Below, one piece after another: positions 13,737 through 21,782 of a DNA stretch of 22,407 bases (position 1 is the first letter of the stretch; each line of letters opens with the position of its first letter). This DNA is from JBBAAS01 sp041658125 (GTDB lineage Bacteria > Patescibacteriota > Microgenomatia > UBA12405): positions 1 through 22,407 of the forward strand of contig JBBAAS010000011.1 in assembly GCA_041658125.1 (NCBI GenBank). Direction: 5' to 3'. The notes beneath the pieces are model-generated. The model searched no databases. It was not told the origin of the DNA and was given only the letters and a program-made list of their open reading frames with translations. Made by a program: the position numbers and the translations under genes.

Positions 13737-13742
13737 GTTTAT

Positions 13743-14309
13743 ATGCCTGCCAAAAAGGAAGCCTCACTATTGCCGGATGAGGAAAATCTAACTACGCCTG
13801 GTGGCCGGGTTATCGTTTGGTTAACCACGGTTGGGCGAATCGTTATTGTTTTTACTGAACTTATTGTTATTGGCGCCTTCCTCTCTCGTTTTTGGTTGGA
13901 CCGCAGAAACTCTGATCTTTCCGAAGTCCTTCGACAACAAAAGGCCATTGTTGAAAGCACTGGCAGTTTTCAAAAGGAGTTCTCCTTCCTTCAGAAAAGA
14001 CTAAAAACAATCAAGGCTTACTATGCCGACAAACCGCTTTACGCTCAAAAGATTACCTCCCTCTCTCAAAGTACTCCACCGGAAATTGTCTATGACAACC
14101 TCACTATTGTTCAAGATCCCGCGAGCCGAAAAATTACTGCCTCCTTGTCCACCTCTGTTCTTAAAGAAGAATTAATTATCGACTTTATTAATAATCTTAT
14201 CCTTAATCCCGATGTCGAAGCTGTTCAGGTTAACGACATAACCAAAAAACCCAAAGACAACAAATATTCCTTAGATATTTTAGTTATTTTTAAAGACCAA
14301 AAAACATGA
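13743..14309 (+). CDS. PilN-like type IV pilus assembly protein
   Basis: This is a bitopic inner-membrane protein of the pilus alignment platform, which in other bacteria links cytoplasmic PilM to PilO. The 188 residues consist of a short cytoplasmic start with LLPDEEN, one transmembrane helix (about 25-48, VIVWLTTVGRIVIVFTELIV), and a coiled-coil region (SEVLRQQKAIVESTGSFQKEFSFLQKRLKTIKAYY). A small alpha/beta domain follows (PPEIVYDNLTIVQDPASRKITASLSTS... NNLILNPDVEAVQVNDI), which matches the PilN architecture. The stop overlaps the next start as ATGA. No pilM gene lies in this window. The assignment rests on architecture and the PilO-like neighbour. Confidence 0.75.
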   Translation: MPAKKEASLLPDEENLTTPGGRVIVWLTTVGRIVIVFTELIVIGAFLSRFWLDRRNSDLSEVLRQQKAIVESTGSFQKEFSFLQKRLKTIKAYYADKPLYAQKITSLSQSTPPEIVYDNLTIVQDPASRKITASLSTSVLKEELIIDFINNLILNPDVEAVQVNDITKKPKDNKYSLDILVIFKDQKT

Positions 14310-14971
14310 CCGGTTCCACCTTTACCAATACTAACCAACTGCTAATCAATTATCTTCATCGTCAGCGTGACAACCAAAAATTCTCCAAATCAATTGAACT
14401 AGTAGCCACACTTTTCCTTATCATTTTTTTTGTCTTTGTTGCTATCCGCCCGACCTTTCTCACCATCTCTTCTCTTGTTGGTGAAATTAAAGCCAAAGAC
14501 CAATTAGTTAAAAAAATGAAAACCAAGATCAACAACATTATTCAGGCTCAGGAAAATTTTTCTCAAGTTCAGCCAAAATATGAGCTTATTGAAGCTTCTC
14601 TGCCCACTCGTTACCGCTTTTTTTACGCTGCCACTCAAATTCAAAAAAATACCAATCGTTCCGGAGCTAGTGGTACTGACGAGTTAGCTTTTAATCTAAA
14701 ATCTGATAGCCAAACTCCGACAAGTCTCATTTCCGATTCTAACCTTACCTATTTTTCCACTGGTTTAAATGTTAATGGTCAACTTAGTTCGGTCGCTGAT
14801 TTCGTTACGAAATTACTTGGTAATCGGCGTGTTTTGAGTATTGAATCAATTACTCTGGGAACCAAGAACAAATCTTCAAGTGCCGACGCCCAACCCGTTG
14901 ATGGTAGCAACCTCAATCTCAATTTGGAAACCAAGCTTTATTATTGGCAACCTTCCTATGAACAAAAATAA
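14306..14971 (+). CDS. PilO-like type IV pilus assembly protein
   Basis: This is the second platform protein, expected to pair with the PilN-like product through matching domains. The 221 residues begin with a cytoplasmic segment of about 35 residues and a transmembrane helix (LVATLFLIIFFVFVAI). A coiled coil follows (ISSLVGEIKAKDQLVKKMKTKINNIIQAQENFSQV) and then a ferredoxin-like alpha/beta domain with ADFVTKLLGNRRVLSIESITLG, as in PilO. It overlaps its upstream neighbour by four bases and the next gene by fourteen, which points to translational coupling. Confidence 0.75.
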   Translation: MTGSTFTNTNQLLINYLHRQRDNQKFSKSIELVATLFLIIFFVFVAIRPTFLTISSLVGEIKAKDQLVKKMKTKINNIIQAQENFSQVQPKYELIEASLPTRYRFFYAATQIQKNTNRSGASGTDELAFNLKSDSQTPTSLISDSNLTYFSTGLNVNGQLSSVADFVTKLLGNRRVLSIESITLGTKNKSSSADAQPVDGSNLNLNLETKLYYWQPSYEQK

Positions 14972-15218
14972 ATTTTCAGGCTATTTTGTTTTTATATCCT
15001 TAATGACCTTGATTGCCGTCTTTTTTGTTTTAGTCCAAAAAAGTTATAGCAATCTGGTTAAGCCTACCGCCGAGATGGAAACAAGTGTCTTGGCCGAACC
15101 TTTCGACCCCAACCTTGATTTAGAAGTTATCACTGAAATCGAGCAACACGAAGAACTTTCTCTGGACGAAACGCCGTTAATTCTGCCTACCAATTCTCCC
15201 GTTCCGACTCCTAAGTAA
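14958..15218 (+). CDS. Small bitopic membrane protein in the pilus operon
   Basis: I do not recognise the family. The ATG at 14958 gives 86 residues: a short basic start (MNKNKFSGY), one transmembrane helix (FVFISLMTLIAVFFVLVQ) and an acidic outer part (DPNLDLEVITEIEQHEELSLDE) ending in a Pro/Thr segment (PTNSPVPTPK). The position after PilN- and PilO-like genes resembles where pilP stands in proteobacteria, but the sequence lacks a PilP domain and a lipoprotein box. It overlaps the gene before it by 14 bases and the gene after it by one base (TAATG), so it belongs to the same transcript. Confidence 0.7.
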   Translation: MNKNKFSGYFVFISLMTLIAVFFVLVQKSYSNLVKPTAEMETSVLAEPFDPNLDLEVITEIEQHEELSLDETPLILPTNSPVPTPK

Positions 15219-16507
15219 TGAGGCATGAAAAAAGAATTCCCACCATCCTGGGTCTTGTTCTTCTGGGAGCCACTATTTTTCTTGGTGTCAAGCTAAGTGG
15301 TAGCCAAGTCTCAAACCGTTCTCAGGCCAGTGGTGACTGCCATCCTGTCGGTGTTCAGATCACCAACTTAACCGACACTGCCTTCACTATTTCTTTTACT
15401 ACCACTGGTGAGTGTCTTATGGCGATTAAAATCAAAGATCAACTATTACCTGAATCTTCGACCTCTCGCCTCCATTATTTTGACGTTCAAAAACTTACTC
15501 CTAATACTTCCTATCCTTTTGTCTTAATTAACGAAAACAAAGATTATTCCGATCCAAGTTATCAGGCTAAAACACTCTCCTCACCATCCGGTAATCCACC
15601 CGAATCTGATCTTGCCTGGGGTAAGGTTCTAATTGCCGACAACCAGCCGGCCACCGCTGGTATTATTTACTTAAACCTTCCTGGAGCTCTTCCTTTATCT
15701 TCTTTGGTTATTCCCACTGGCAATTGGAATATTTCCCTATCAGCCTGTTTTAATCTCGACAAAACTGATAGGTTTATTCCTCCTTTGGACGTCGAAGAAG
15801 AAATTGTCTTTGTTTCTCCCGATCTTTCCACTACCCAAGTTTTTAATAACACCTCTAAAAACAATCCGGCTCCGGACATTTATGTCGGGAAAAATATTTT
15901 AACTGCTTCTTCCGTCAGTCAGCCTCAAATTCCTCTAATTACTTCATTTACTCCTCCGTCTTTACCCTTTCAATTTGATATTTACAATCCTAAAGATTCA
16001 GAAACTGTTTCGTCTGCTAAACCCCAATTTTTCGGCGTCGGTCCTGCTGGTTCTACAATCGAGATTAAGGTCGAGTCTCCGATTACTCAAACCGGAGAAA
16101 TATCCACTCAAAGCGATGGATCATGGAACTGGTCTCCTCCTCAAGACCTATCCCCCGGGGAACATACCATCACTGTTACTACCAAACATCCCCAAACCGG
16201 TGTTCTTGAAACTATTAGTCGTCGCTTCACTGTTCTAGCTCAAGATAATTCACTGGCTTTTAGCTCATCACCTTCGGCCACCTTAATCACTCCAACCAAG
16301 CCGGTTAGTTTTGTCTCTCCAACTCGTCAACCGACTCCTCTTCCTACCGTCAAAGCCATCCCGACTATCCGTACTTACAAGCCGAGTACTAGTTCCGGAA
16401 GTCCAGTTTCTGGAATAGTCTATCCTACTCTGATTCCAATTGGGTTAGCTTTCCTTTCGCTTGCGTTTTCGGCCTATTTCGTGCACAATAAATCAACAAA
16501 GAAATAA
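15218..16507 (+). CDS. Secreted, membrane-anchored surface protein with fibronectin III-like and Ig-like domains
   Basis: The 429-residue protein has an N-terminal hydrophobic signal or anchor (about 8-27). A fibronectin III-like domain follows at about 40-110 (VQITNLTDTAFTISFTTTGECLMAIKI ... LTPNTSYPFVLINEN). The central region is of unknown fold. A bacterial Ig-like domain follows at about 260-345 (YNPKDSETVSSAKPQFFGVGPAGSTIEIKV ... DGSWNWSPPQDLSPGEHTITVT). Next comes a Ser/Thr/Pro stalk and a C-terminal transmembrane helix (YPTLIPIGLAFLSLAFSAYF) with a basic tail HNKSTKK. Such a protein would stand out from the cell surface. Its place directly after pilus platform genes suggests export with, or attachment near, the pilus. 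Function beyond adhesion or surface display is unknown. The start overlaps the upstream stop. Confidence 0.8.
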   Translation: MRHEKRIPTILGLVLLGATIFLGVKLSGSQVSNRSQASGDCHPVGVQITNLTDTAFTISFTTTGECLMAIKIKDQLLPESSTSRLHYFDVQKLTPNTSYPFVLINENKDYSDPSYQAKTLSSPSGNPPESDLAWGKVLIADNQPATAGIIYLNLPGALPLSSLVIPTGNWNISLSACFNLDKTDRFIPPLDVEEEIVFVSPDLSTTQVFNNTSKNNPAPDIYVGKNILTASSVSQPQIPLITSFTPPSLPFQFDIYNPKDSETVSSAKPQFFGVGPAGSTIEIKVESPITQTGEISTQSDGSWNWSPPQDLSPGEHTITVTTKHPQTGVLETISRRFTVLAQDNSLAFSSSPSATLITPTKPVSFVSPTRQPTPLPTVKAIPTIRTYKPSTSSGSPVSGIVYPTLIPIGLAFLSLAFSAYFVHNKSTKK

Positions 16508-16508
16508 A

Positions 16509-17624
16509 ATGAAAAGATTGTACTTGATCCTGTCCCTCGTTTTTTTGGGGTTATCCATTATCGGTGGAGTTTTTCTAGTCAAACAAAGCCAAGACTTACG
16601 TCGTAAAGCCACCGTTTGTCCATGGTATGCTCCAAGACACCAATGTCCAACGGACTGGAATTTTGATACTGGTGATTGTAGTACTCAGTACCCGGATAAT
16701 TGTTGTTGCACCGAACATGCACCGCCACCTCCTGTTGAACCTGGAGTTTGCACTATCAACTATAGTGGTACATGTTTTACTGTCACCAATTGTGCCGGAG
16801 AAGATATTCAGGCTTTTACTAAAGGTTATTCCGGGACAACCGATACTTCTGATCAAGGTATCTGTATGACTGCCGATAACCCGGGTTCAATAGAACATGT
16901 TCCCGATGATGGAAGCCATCAATACTGTGCCAATCCGGCTCCCTGTCAATGTCGGCAAATAGACCATCATTTCGGTGGCGCCGGAGTCAGTGGTCCCGGT
17001 GGAGTCTGTGCCTGTAAAGCTTGCCCAGTTGCTACCTCTACTCCTATTCCTACGGGTACTCAAACTCCGACAGCCACCAGAACTCCTACCGCCACTAGAA
17101 CTTCTACTCCCACTCTTACTCCTGGCGCTAGAAACACTCCCACAGGCACTCAAACTCCGACAGCCACCCGAACTCCGACAGCCACCCGAACTCCCACGCC
17201 TACTCTTACTCTTACTCCTACCGACGGCCCAACTCCAACCCCAACGAACACTCCCACCGTCACTCCTACTCTGACTCCAGCCGATACTCCGGTTCCTGGA
17301 CAGCCAACTCCAACCCCTCAGCTCAGTTGTAACTCATCTTGTGGTGATGGAGTTGCCGGTCAGTGTTCAGGTGACCACACTTGCTACAAAAACAAATGTG
17401 TTTTGGATCAATGTCTGGAAAGTGGAACTATCTGCGATGGCATAAAATGTAATACAATTAATCCCACCAATACTCCCAATCCGACCAATACTCCGGCCTA
17501 CATTGCAAAGGAACCTGTTCCTACCAGAATTGTTTTGCCCCAAGCCGGGATTGATTTTCCTTCTCATGGCTTAACCATTATCGGCACCATCATCACTTTG
17601 CTTGGATTTTTGATATTATTGTAG
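16509..17624 (+). CDS. Cysteine-rich, Thr/Pro-stalked surface protein
   Basis: The start is ATG 16509, one base after the upstream stop, giving 371 residues. A signal peptide or anchor (MKRLYLILSLVFLGLSIIGGVFLV) is followed by QSQDLRRKA, which looks like the end of the signal region. Then comes a cysteine-rich domain at about 38-178 (including NCCCTEH, APCQCRQ, CACKACP) and a Thr/Pro stalk with two nearly identical 30-residue units. A second cysteine cluster follows (SCNSSCGDGVAGQCSGDHTC ... CVLDQC). The C-terminus carries LPQAG (343-347) followed by a hydrophobic segment with no positive tail. The many cysteines suggest disulfides formed outside the membrane. LPQAG resembles a sortase-type signal, though the missing basic tail argues for simple membrane retention. 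It is probably a glycosylated adhesin-like protein; the ligand is unknown. Confidence 0.8.
   Translation: MKRLYLILSLVFLGLSIIGGVFLVKQSQDLRRKATVCPWYAPRHQCPTDWNFDTGDCSTQYPDNCCCTEHAPPPPVEPGVCTINYSGTCFTVTNCAGEDIQAFTKGYSGTTDTSDQGICMTADNPGSIEHVPDDGSHQYCANPAPCQCRQIDHHFGGAGVSGPGGVCACKACPVATSTPIPTGTQTPTATRTPTATRTSTPTLTPGARNTPTGTQTPTATRTPTATRTPTPTLTLTPTDGPTPTPTNTPTVTPTLTPADTPVPGQPTPTPQLSCNSSCGDGVAGQCSGDHTCYKNKCVLDQCLESGTICDGIKCNTINPTNTPNPTNTPAYIAKEPVPTRIVLPQAGIDFPSHGLTIIGTIITLLGFLILL
17055..17234 (+). repeat. Direct duplication of a 90-base unit coding the Thr/Pro stalk
   Basis: Two in-frame 90-base units (17055-17144 and 17145-17234) encode related 30-residue segments. Both start GTQTPTATRTPTATRT; they then differ (STPTLTPGARNTPT against PTPTLTLTPTDGPT). 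Smaller repeats (CCGACAGCCACC) occur within them. Such repeats can gain or lose units by slippage and so change stalk length. Confidence 0.8.
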
Positions 17625-17628
17625 ACTG

Positions 17629-18564
17629 ATGATCGAAAACGAAAGCCACAAAACAAATCTGTTTGCTCTTTTTGAAGAATTGCGGCCTGTCCAGTGGATC
17701 AAAAATCTTAATCTTTTCGCGTCAGCCATTCTCAATGGTCAACTTTTCAACCCAGAAATATTTTACCAAAGCTTACTTGGTTTTATTACTTTCTGTTGTC
17801 TTTCCTCGTCTTCGTATATTCTTAACGACATTGTCGACCTTGCCAAAGACCGTCTTCATCCCTTCAAAAAAAATCGCCCTCTTGCCCGTGGTGATGTTGC
17901 CGTTTCGGTTGCCGCTACCACCAGTTTTGCTCTTTTCTTAGTTGGCCTTTCCTTGGCTCTTTTAATTAATCCCAGTTTTTTCTTTATTTCTTTACTTTTT
18001 ATTCTTCTTCAATACCTCTATTCCTTTTTTCTTAAACGAAAAGCAGTTTTGGACATTATCGGCATTGCTTTCTTTTTTATTCTTCGGGCTTTTGCCGGCG
18101 AAATTGCTACCGGTTATCATCTGCCGATTTGGATTATGTTAACTGTAATTTTTCTTTCTCTCTTTTTAGCTAGCGGTAAACGTCGTAGCGAATTGGTCAA
18201 CCAGGGAACTAAAACCCGATCTGCTCTTCGGGGTTATAGCAAAAGTCTTTTAAGTTTTTATACCACCATGTTTGCCGTCTGTACCTTAGTGACGTACTCC
18301 ATGTTTACTTTCTTTGAGGAACCACTTAAGTTTGGCGGTTCAATTCATCAATTTCTACTGCAAAATTTTCCATCAGCTTTAGACCGCAAATGGTATATGA
18401 TCACTATTTTCCCGGTAATTTTTGGAATTATGCGCTATGGCCAGATAATTTTTGAAATGCAGGAAGGGGAACGTCCCGAACAGGTAATTGCTACCGATAT
18501 CCCGCTTCTTTTTTCAGTTTTTTTCTGGGGGATAATGATCATTGGTATTACCTATGTCCTCTAG
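17629..18564 (+). CDS. UbiA-family prenyl-phosphate transferase, decaprenyl-phosphate phosphoribosyltransferase-like
   Basis: This polytopic membrane enzyme probably transfers phosphoribose from PRPP to a polyprenyl phosphate, the first step to a lipid-linked pentose donor. The 311 residues include LRPVQWIKNLNLFASAI (18-34), typical of the phosphoribosyltransferase branch. The Asp-rich metal motif NDIVDLAKDR (66-75) is followed by KKNRPLARG, and LFLASGKRRSEL forms the second conserved loop. About eight or nine hydrophobic segments are visible. The gene starts five bases after the upstream stop and its end overlaps the next gene by 11 bases. With two GT-C glycosyltransferases following, the context points to making and using lipid-linked sugars. 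Another UbiA substrate (a quinone precursor) is less likely given the motif. Confidence 0.88.
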   Translation: MIENESHKTNLFALFEELRPVQWIKNLNLFASAILNGQLFNPEIFYQSLLGFITFCCLSSSSYILNDIVDLAKDRLHPFKKNRPLARGDVAVSVAATTSFALFLVGLSLALLINPSFFFISLLFILLQYLYSFFLKRKAVLDIIGIAFFFILRAFAGEIATGYHLPIWIMLTVIFLSLFLASGKRRSELVNQGTKTRSALRGYSKSLLSFYTTMFAVCTLVTYSMFTFFEEPLKFGGSIHQFLLQNFPSALDRKWYMITIFPVIFGIMRYGQIIFEMQEGERPEQVIATDIPLLFSVFFWGIMIIGITYVL

Positions 18565-20119
18565 GGCAAAAAGTCGTCTGCTTGCCTTGCTTCTGATTTT
18601 ACTCACGGTTACTACTCGTTTTATCAAGCTTGATTGGGGCAACGGTTTTCTTTTTCATCCCGATGAAAATAATATGGCCATAGCTATTTCCCGTTTTTCC
18701 TCCAACAACCTCAACCCTCACTTTTTTGCTTACGGTCAATTTCCTTTGTACCTTGTCTATTTTTCTCTCGTTCTTTTCCGTTTCTCAAACAACCTTTTTA
18801 CCTCAATTCTGATGCTAAGATGCTGGTCAGCCATTTTTTCCTGTTTCACTGTTTTAGTTTTTTATCTTATTTCCAAATTTTTATTTAAAAAAAAACTTAC
18901 CCGACTCATTTTTATTTTATTTCTGATTTTTAATCCCGGGTTAATTCAGTTATCCCATTTTGGTACCACCGAAAGTCTTCTTCTTTTTGTTTTTACCCTG
19001 AACATTTTTCTTTCAATTAAGTTTTTGAAAAATCCCAAATTAAAATACCTTCTTTTTTCTTCTCTTTTTACCGGCATTGGTTTTGCCACCAAAATCACTT
19101 CCGTCTTTTTTACTATCCCTATTTTTTTATCGCTTGCTTTTGTTTACCTAAAACCATTCAAACCACTCCACCTTCTCTTCTACTCTTTTTCTTACCTAGC
19201 TGTTTCTTTTTTACTTTTCCTATCCCTGTCTCCCTACAACCTCATCGAATTTCAAAACTTCAAGTCAACCATGCTATACGAAACTGCCGTCGCCACCGGT
19301 AGCCAAAAGGTTTTTTACACCTCTCAATTTATTGGCTCTACTCCTTATCTTTTTCAAATAACAAAAATCTTTCCTTATGTTTCCGGATTATCGATATTTA
19401 TTTTCTCGCTGATCGGTCTTTTTTATCTTAAAAAAATTAATCGCCAAATACTCGTTTTGATATTTCTGCCTTCTCTTGTTTATTTTATTTATTTTGGCCA
19501 GTTGTACGCCAAATGGACCCGTTTTATGTCGCCTCTCTTTTTTATATTCCCTCTTCTTGCCGCCGTTTTTATGAGTCGCATTAAATCTCAAAAATTAGTT
19601 TTTCTTTTGTCTGTCATTTCCATTTTTCCGGGAATATTTTTTCTCAATCTTTATCTTCATCCCGATATTCGTTTGACCGCTTCTGGGTGGATTAATCAAA
19701 ATATTCCCGGTAACTCTATCGTTTTATCCGAAGCCGGCAATGTTATCAATCTACCGATTACTGATAATCAGCTACAGGTTATGAATTTTGATTTCTACAA
19801 TCTTGATAAAAATATAAATCTAATTCAGGACCTACCAACCAAAATTTCTCAAAGCGAATATATTATTATTCCTTCCCGCCGCATTTTTAAAAATCAAAAT
19901 AACTCCAAATTTCCAGTTTCTCAAAAATATTATCAAAATCTTTTTAACGGCAATCTAGGCTTTTCTGAAATTAAAAAGTTTGAAATCAAATCAGGTATTT
20001 TTTTAAATCCGGAAAGTACCGAAGAAACCTTTTCTGTTTTTGACCAGCCCACCATTAGAATTTTCAAAAAAAATACGCCATTATCCGTCGAAGACTATGC
20101 AACTCTTCTCAAAATCTAA
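18554..20119 (+). CDS. GT-C membrane glycosyltransferase, PMT/GT39-like (first of a tandem pair)
   Basis: This multi-spanning protein is predicted to transfer a sugar from a polyprenyl-phosphate donor to a target outside the membrane. Start ATG 18554 (521 residues) is preferred over TTG 18542. After the first helix comes the GT-C loop KLDWGNGFLFHPDE, with the acidic pair Asp-Glu next to His, and NLNPHFFAYGQFPLYL, typical of this group. About ten hydrophobic segments follow, then a soluble C-terminal part with HPDIRLTASGWINQNIPGNSIVLSEAG and the ending EETFSVFDQPTIRIFKK. It overlaps both neighbours (11 and 23 bases). Acceptor and sugar are unknown; the Thr/Pro-rich proteins encoded upstream are obvious candidates for O-glycosylation. 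Confidence 0.85.
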   Translation: MSSRAKSRLLALLLILLTVTTRFIKLDWGNGFLFHPDENNMAIAISRFSSNNLNPHFFAYGQFPLYLVYFSLVLFRFSNNLFTSILMLRCWSAIFSCFTVLVFYLISKFLFKKKLTRLIFILFLIFNPGLIQLSHFGTTESLLLFVFTLNIFLSIKFLKNPKLKYLLFSSLFTGIGFATKITSVFFTIPIFLSLAFVYLKPFKPLHLLFYSFSYLAVSFLLFLSLSPYNLIEFQNFKSTMLYETAVATGSQKVFYTSQFIGSTPYLFQITKIFPYVSGLSIFIFSLIGLFYLKKINRQILVLIFLPSLVYFIYFGQLYAKWTRFMSPLFFIFPLLAAVFMSRIKSQKLVFLLSVISIFPGIFFLNLYLHPDIRLTASGWINQNIPGNSIVLSEAGNVINLPITDNQLQVMNFDFYNLDKNINLIQDLPTKISQSEYIIIPSRRIFKNQNNSKFPVSQKYYQNLFNGNLGFSEIKKFEIKSGIFLNPESTEETFSVFDQPTIRIFKKNTPLSVEDYATLLKI

Positions 20120-21782
20120 GTTAATTCTAATTATCATTTTTCTAATTGCTCTGTGTTTTCGTCTCTTTGGTTTAAATTGGGATCAGGGTCAGCACCTTCA
20201 TCCCGACGAAAGATTTTTAACCATGGTGGCTTCTGATATTAAATTGCCCAAAAATATTTTTGAATATTTCGACACCGCCTCTTCCCCTCTTAATCCTTAC
20301 AATTACTCAAATTACCAGTTTTTTGTTTACGGTACCTTTCCGCTTTTTCTGACCAAAGTTATTTCCTCTCTTTTTAATCAGGACAATTATCAATTCGTTC
20401 ACCTCTGGGGTCGGGGATTATCGGCCCTCTTTGATTCCTTCAATGTTTTTCTTTTATTTTTTCTGGCCAGAAAAGTTTTCCCCAAAAAATCAAAGCTCGT
20501 TTTTTTACCCTCACTTTTTTATGCTTTTTGTGTTTTGCCCCTTCAGTTATCGCACTTTTTTGCCGTTGACACTTTTCTCACCACTTTTGTTTTAGCCACT
20601 TTTACCGCTATGGCATATGGTCTTTTTCCTCTCGCCGCATTTTTCTTTGGGCTTGCTCTTAGCTGTAAAATTTCTACCCTTTATTTTCTTCCGATAATTA
20701 TTTTTTTTCTTTTCCGGTACTTTTTAAAAACCAAAAACTTATTTCAAATCTTGTCGACAATCTTTATTTGTCTACCCATTACTTTTTTTACTTTTCGTTT
20801 TTTTCAGCCATACAACTTTGTCGGTTTTTTCAAATTAAACCCGCAATTTATTGATAATTTTAAAACCCTCAAAACTTTTTCCGATCCCAGCGCTTCGTTT
20901 CCGCCGTCCGTTCAATGGTTGTCAAAGATACCTCTACTTTTTTCTTTGCAAAATATCGTCCTTTGGGGACTCGGCTTACCCCTTTCAGTTTTATTTCTTC
21001 TGTCTCTTCTAAAAACCAAGTTTTCCAAGTTACCATATTTAATTACTTTTTCAGCCATTTGGATTTTACTGCTTTACTTCTACCAGGGCTCACAATTTGC
21101 CCATACAATGCGTTATTTTCTCCCGATTTATCCGTTTTTGTGCCTAACCATTGGCTATTTATCCGCCAAATTAAATTTTAAAATTCTTGCCGTCTTTCTT
21201 ATTTTTCATATTTTTGGAGCCGTTTGCTTTCTTTCTATCTATTTCCGACCCCATTCCCGGATTCAGGCCTCGACCTGGATTTACCAAAATATTCCCCAAT
21301 CATCAGTAATTACCAGTGAATACTGGGATGATGCCCTGCCTCTGCCTCTTCCCGGTTACAACTTCATCTATCCTAATGAAACTCTTGCCTTTTATGATCC
21401 CGAAAGTCCGTCAAAATGGCAAAAAATTAATCAGTCTCTGGCGTTATCTGACTATCTCATTATGTCCTCCAACCGTCTTTGGGGCTCAATCCCGTTAGCT
21501 TCTCAACAATATCCCCAAACCTCCAAATTCTATCAGGATCTATTTTCCGAAAAATTGAATTTTAAAAAAGTTATTGAAATTAATTCCTACCCGGGTCTAT
21601 TTTTACCTTTTTTTAAAAAATGCTACTACCTTGGTCCTACTAATTATCCCGGCATCAAAAACCTCTGGTTTGCCGTTGATCAAAACTGTTTTTATCCGGG
21701 CATTTATTTTCGTGACGACACTGCCGAAGAGGCTTTTACTGTTTACGATCATCCCAAAATCCTTATTTTCCGCCGGATTTAG
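20097..21782 (+). CDS. GT-C membrane glycosyltransferase, PMT/GT39-like (second of a tandem pair)
   Basis: The start is ATG 20097, inside the 3' end of its paralogue, giving 561 residues. The order of parts repeats that of the preceding gene: LNWDQGQHLHPDERFL in the first outer loop, YQFFVYGTFPLFLTK, about ten membrane segments, and an outer C-terminal part with RPHSRIQASTWIYQNIPQSSVITSEYWDD. The ending EEAFTVYDHPKILIFRR mirrors the paralogue's ending closely. This protein has a longer acceptor-side region with extra cysteines (KKCYYLGP, VDQNCFYPG). The pair arose by an old duplication and may act on different steps or sugars. Its 3' end overlaps the convergent methyltransferase gene by 20 bases. 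Confidence 0.85.
   Translation: MQLFSKSKLILIIIFLIALCFRLFGLNWDQGQHLHPDERFLTMVASDIKLPKNIFEYFDTASSPLNPYNYSNYQFFVYGTFPLFLTKVISSLFNQDNYQFVHLWGRGLSALFDSFNVFLLFFLARKVFPKKSKLVFLPSLFYAFCVLPLQLSHFFAVDTFLTTFVLATFTAMAYGLFPLAAFFFGLALSCKISTLYFLPIIIFFLFRYFLKTKNLFQILSTIFICLPITFFTFRFFQPYNFVGFFKLNPQFIDNFKTLKTFSDPSASFPPSVQWLSKIPLLFSLQNIVLWGLGLPLSVLFLLSLLKTKFSKLPYLITFSAIWILLLYFYQGSQFAHTMRYFLPIYPFLCLTIGYLSAKLNFKILAVFLIFHIFGAVCFLSIYFRPHSRIQASTWIYQNIPQSSVITSEYWDDALPLPLPGYNFIYPNETLAFYDPESPSKWQKINQSLALSDYLIMSSNRLWGSIPLASQQYPQTSKFYQDLFSEKLNFKKVIEINSYPGLFLPFFKKCYYLGPTNYPGIKNLWFAVDQNCFYPGIYFRDDTAEEAFTVYDHPKILIFRRI

Noticed and set aside
16887..17153. Minus-strand Ser/Arg/Gly-rich frame opposite the Thr/Pro stalk
   Set aside because: It is the low-complexity shadow of the repeat that codes the stalk on the plus strand.
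17040..17240. Possible CRISPR-like repeat structure
   Set aside because: The repeats are in frame, directly adjacent without unique spacers, and code for Thr/Pro segments.
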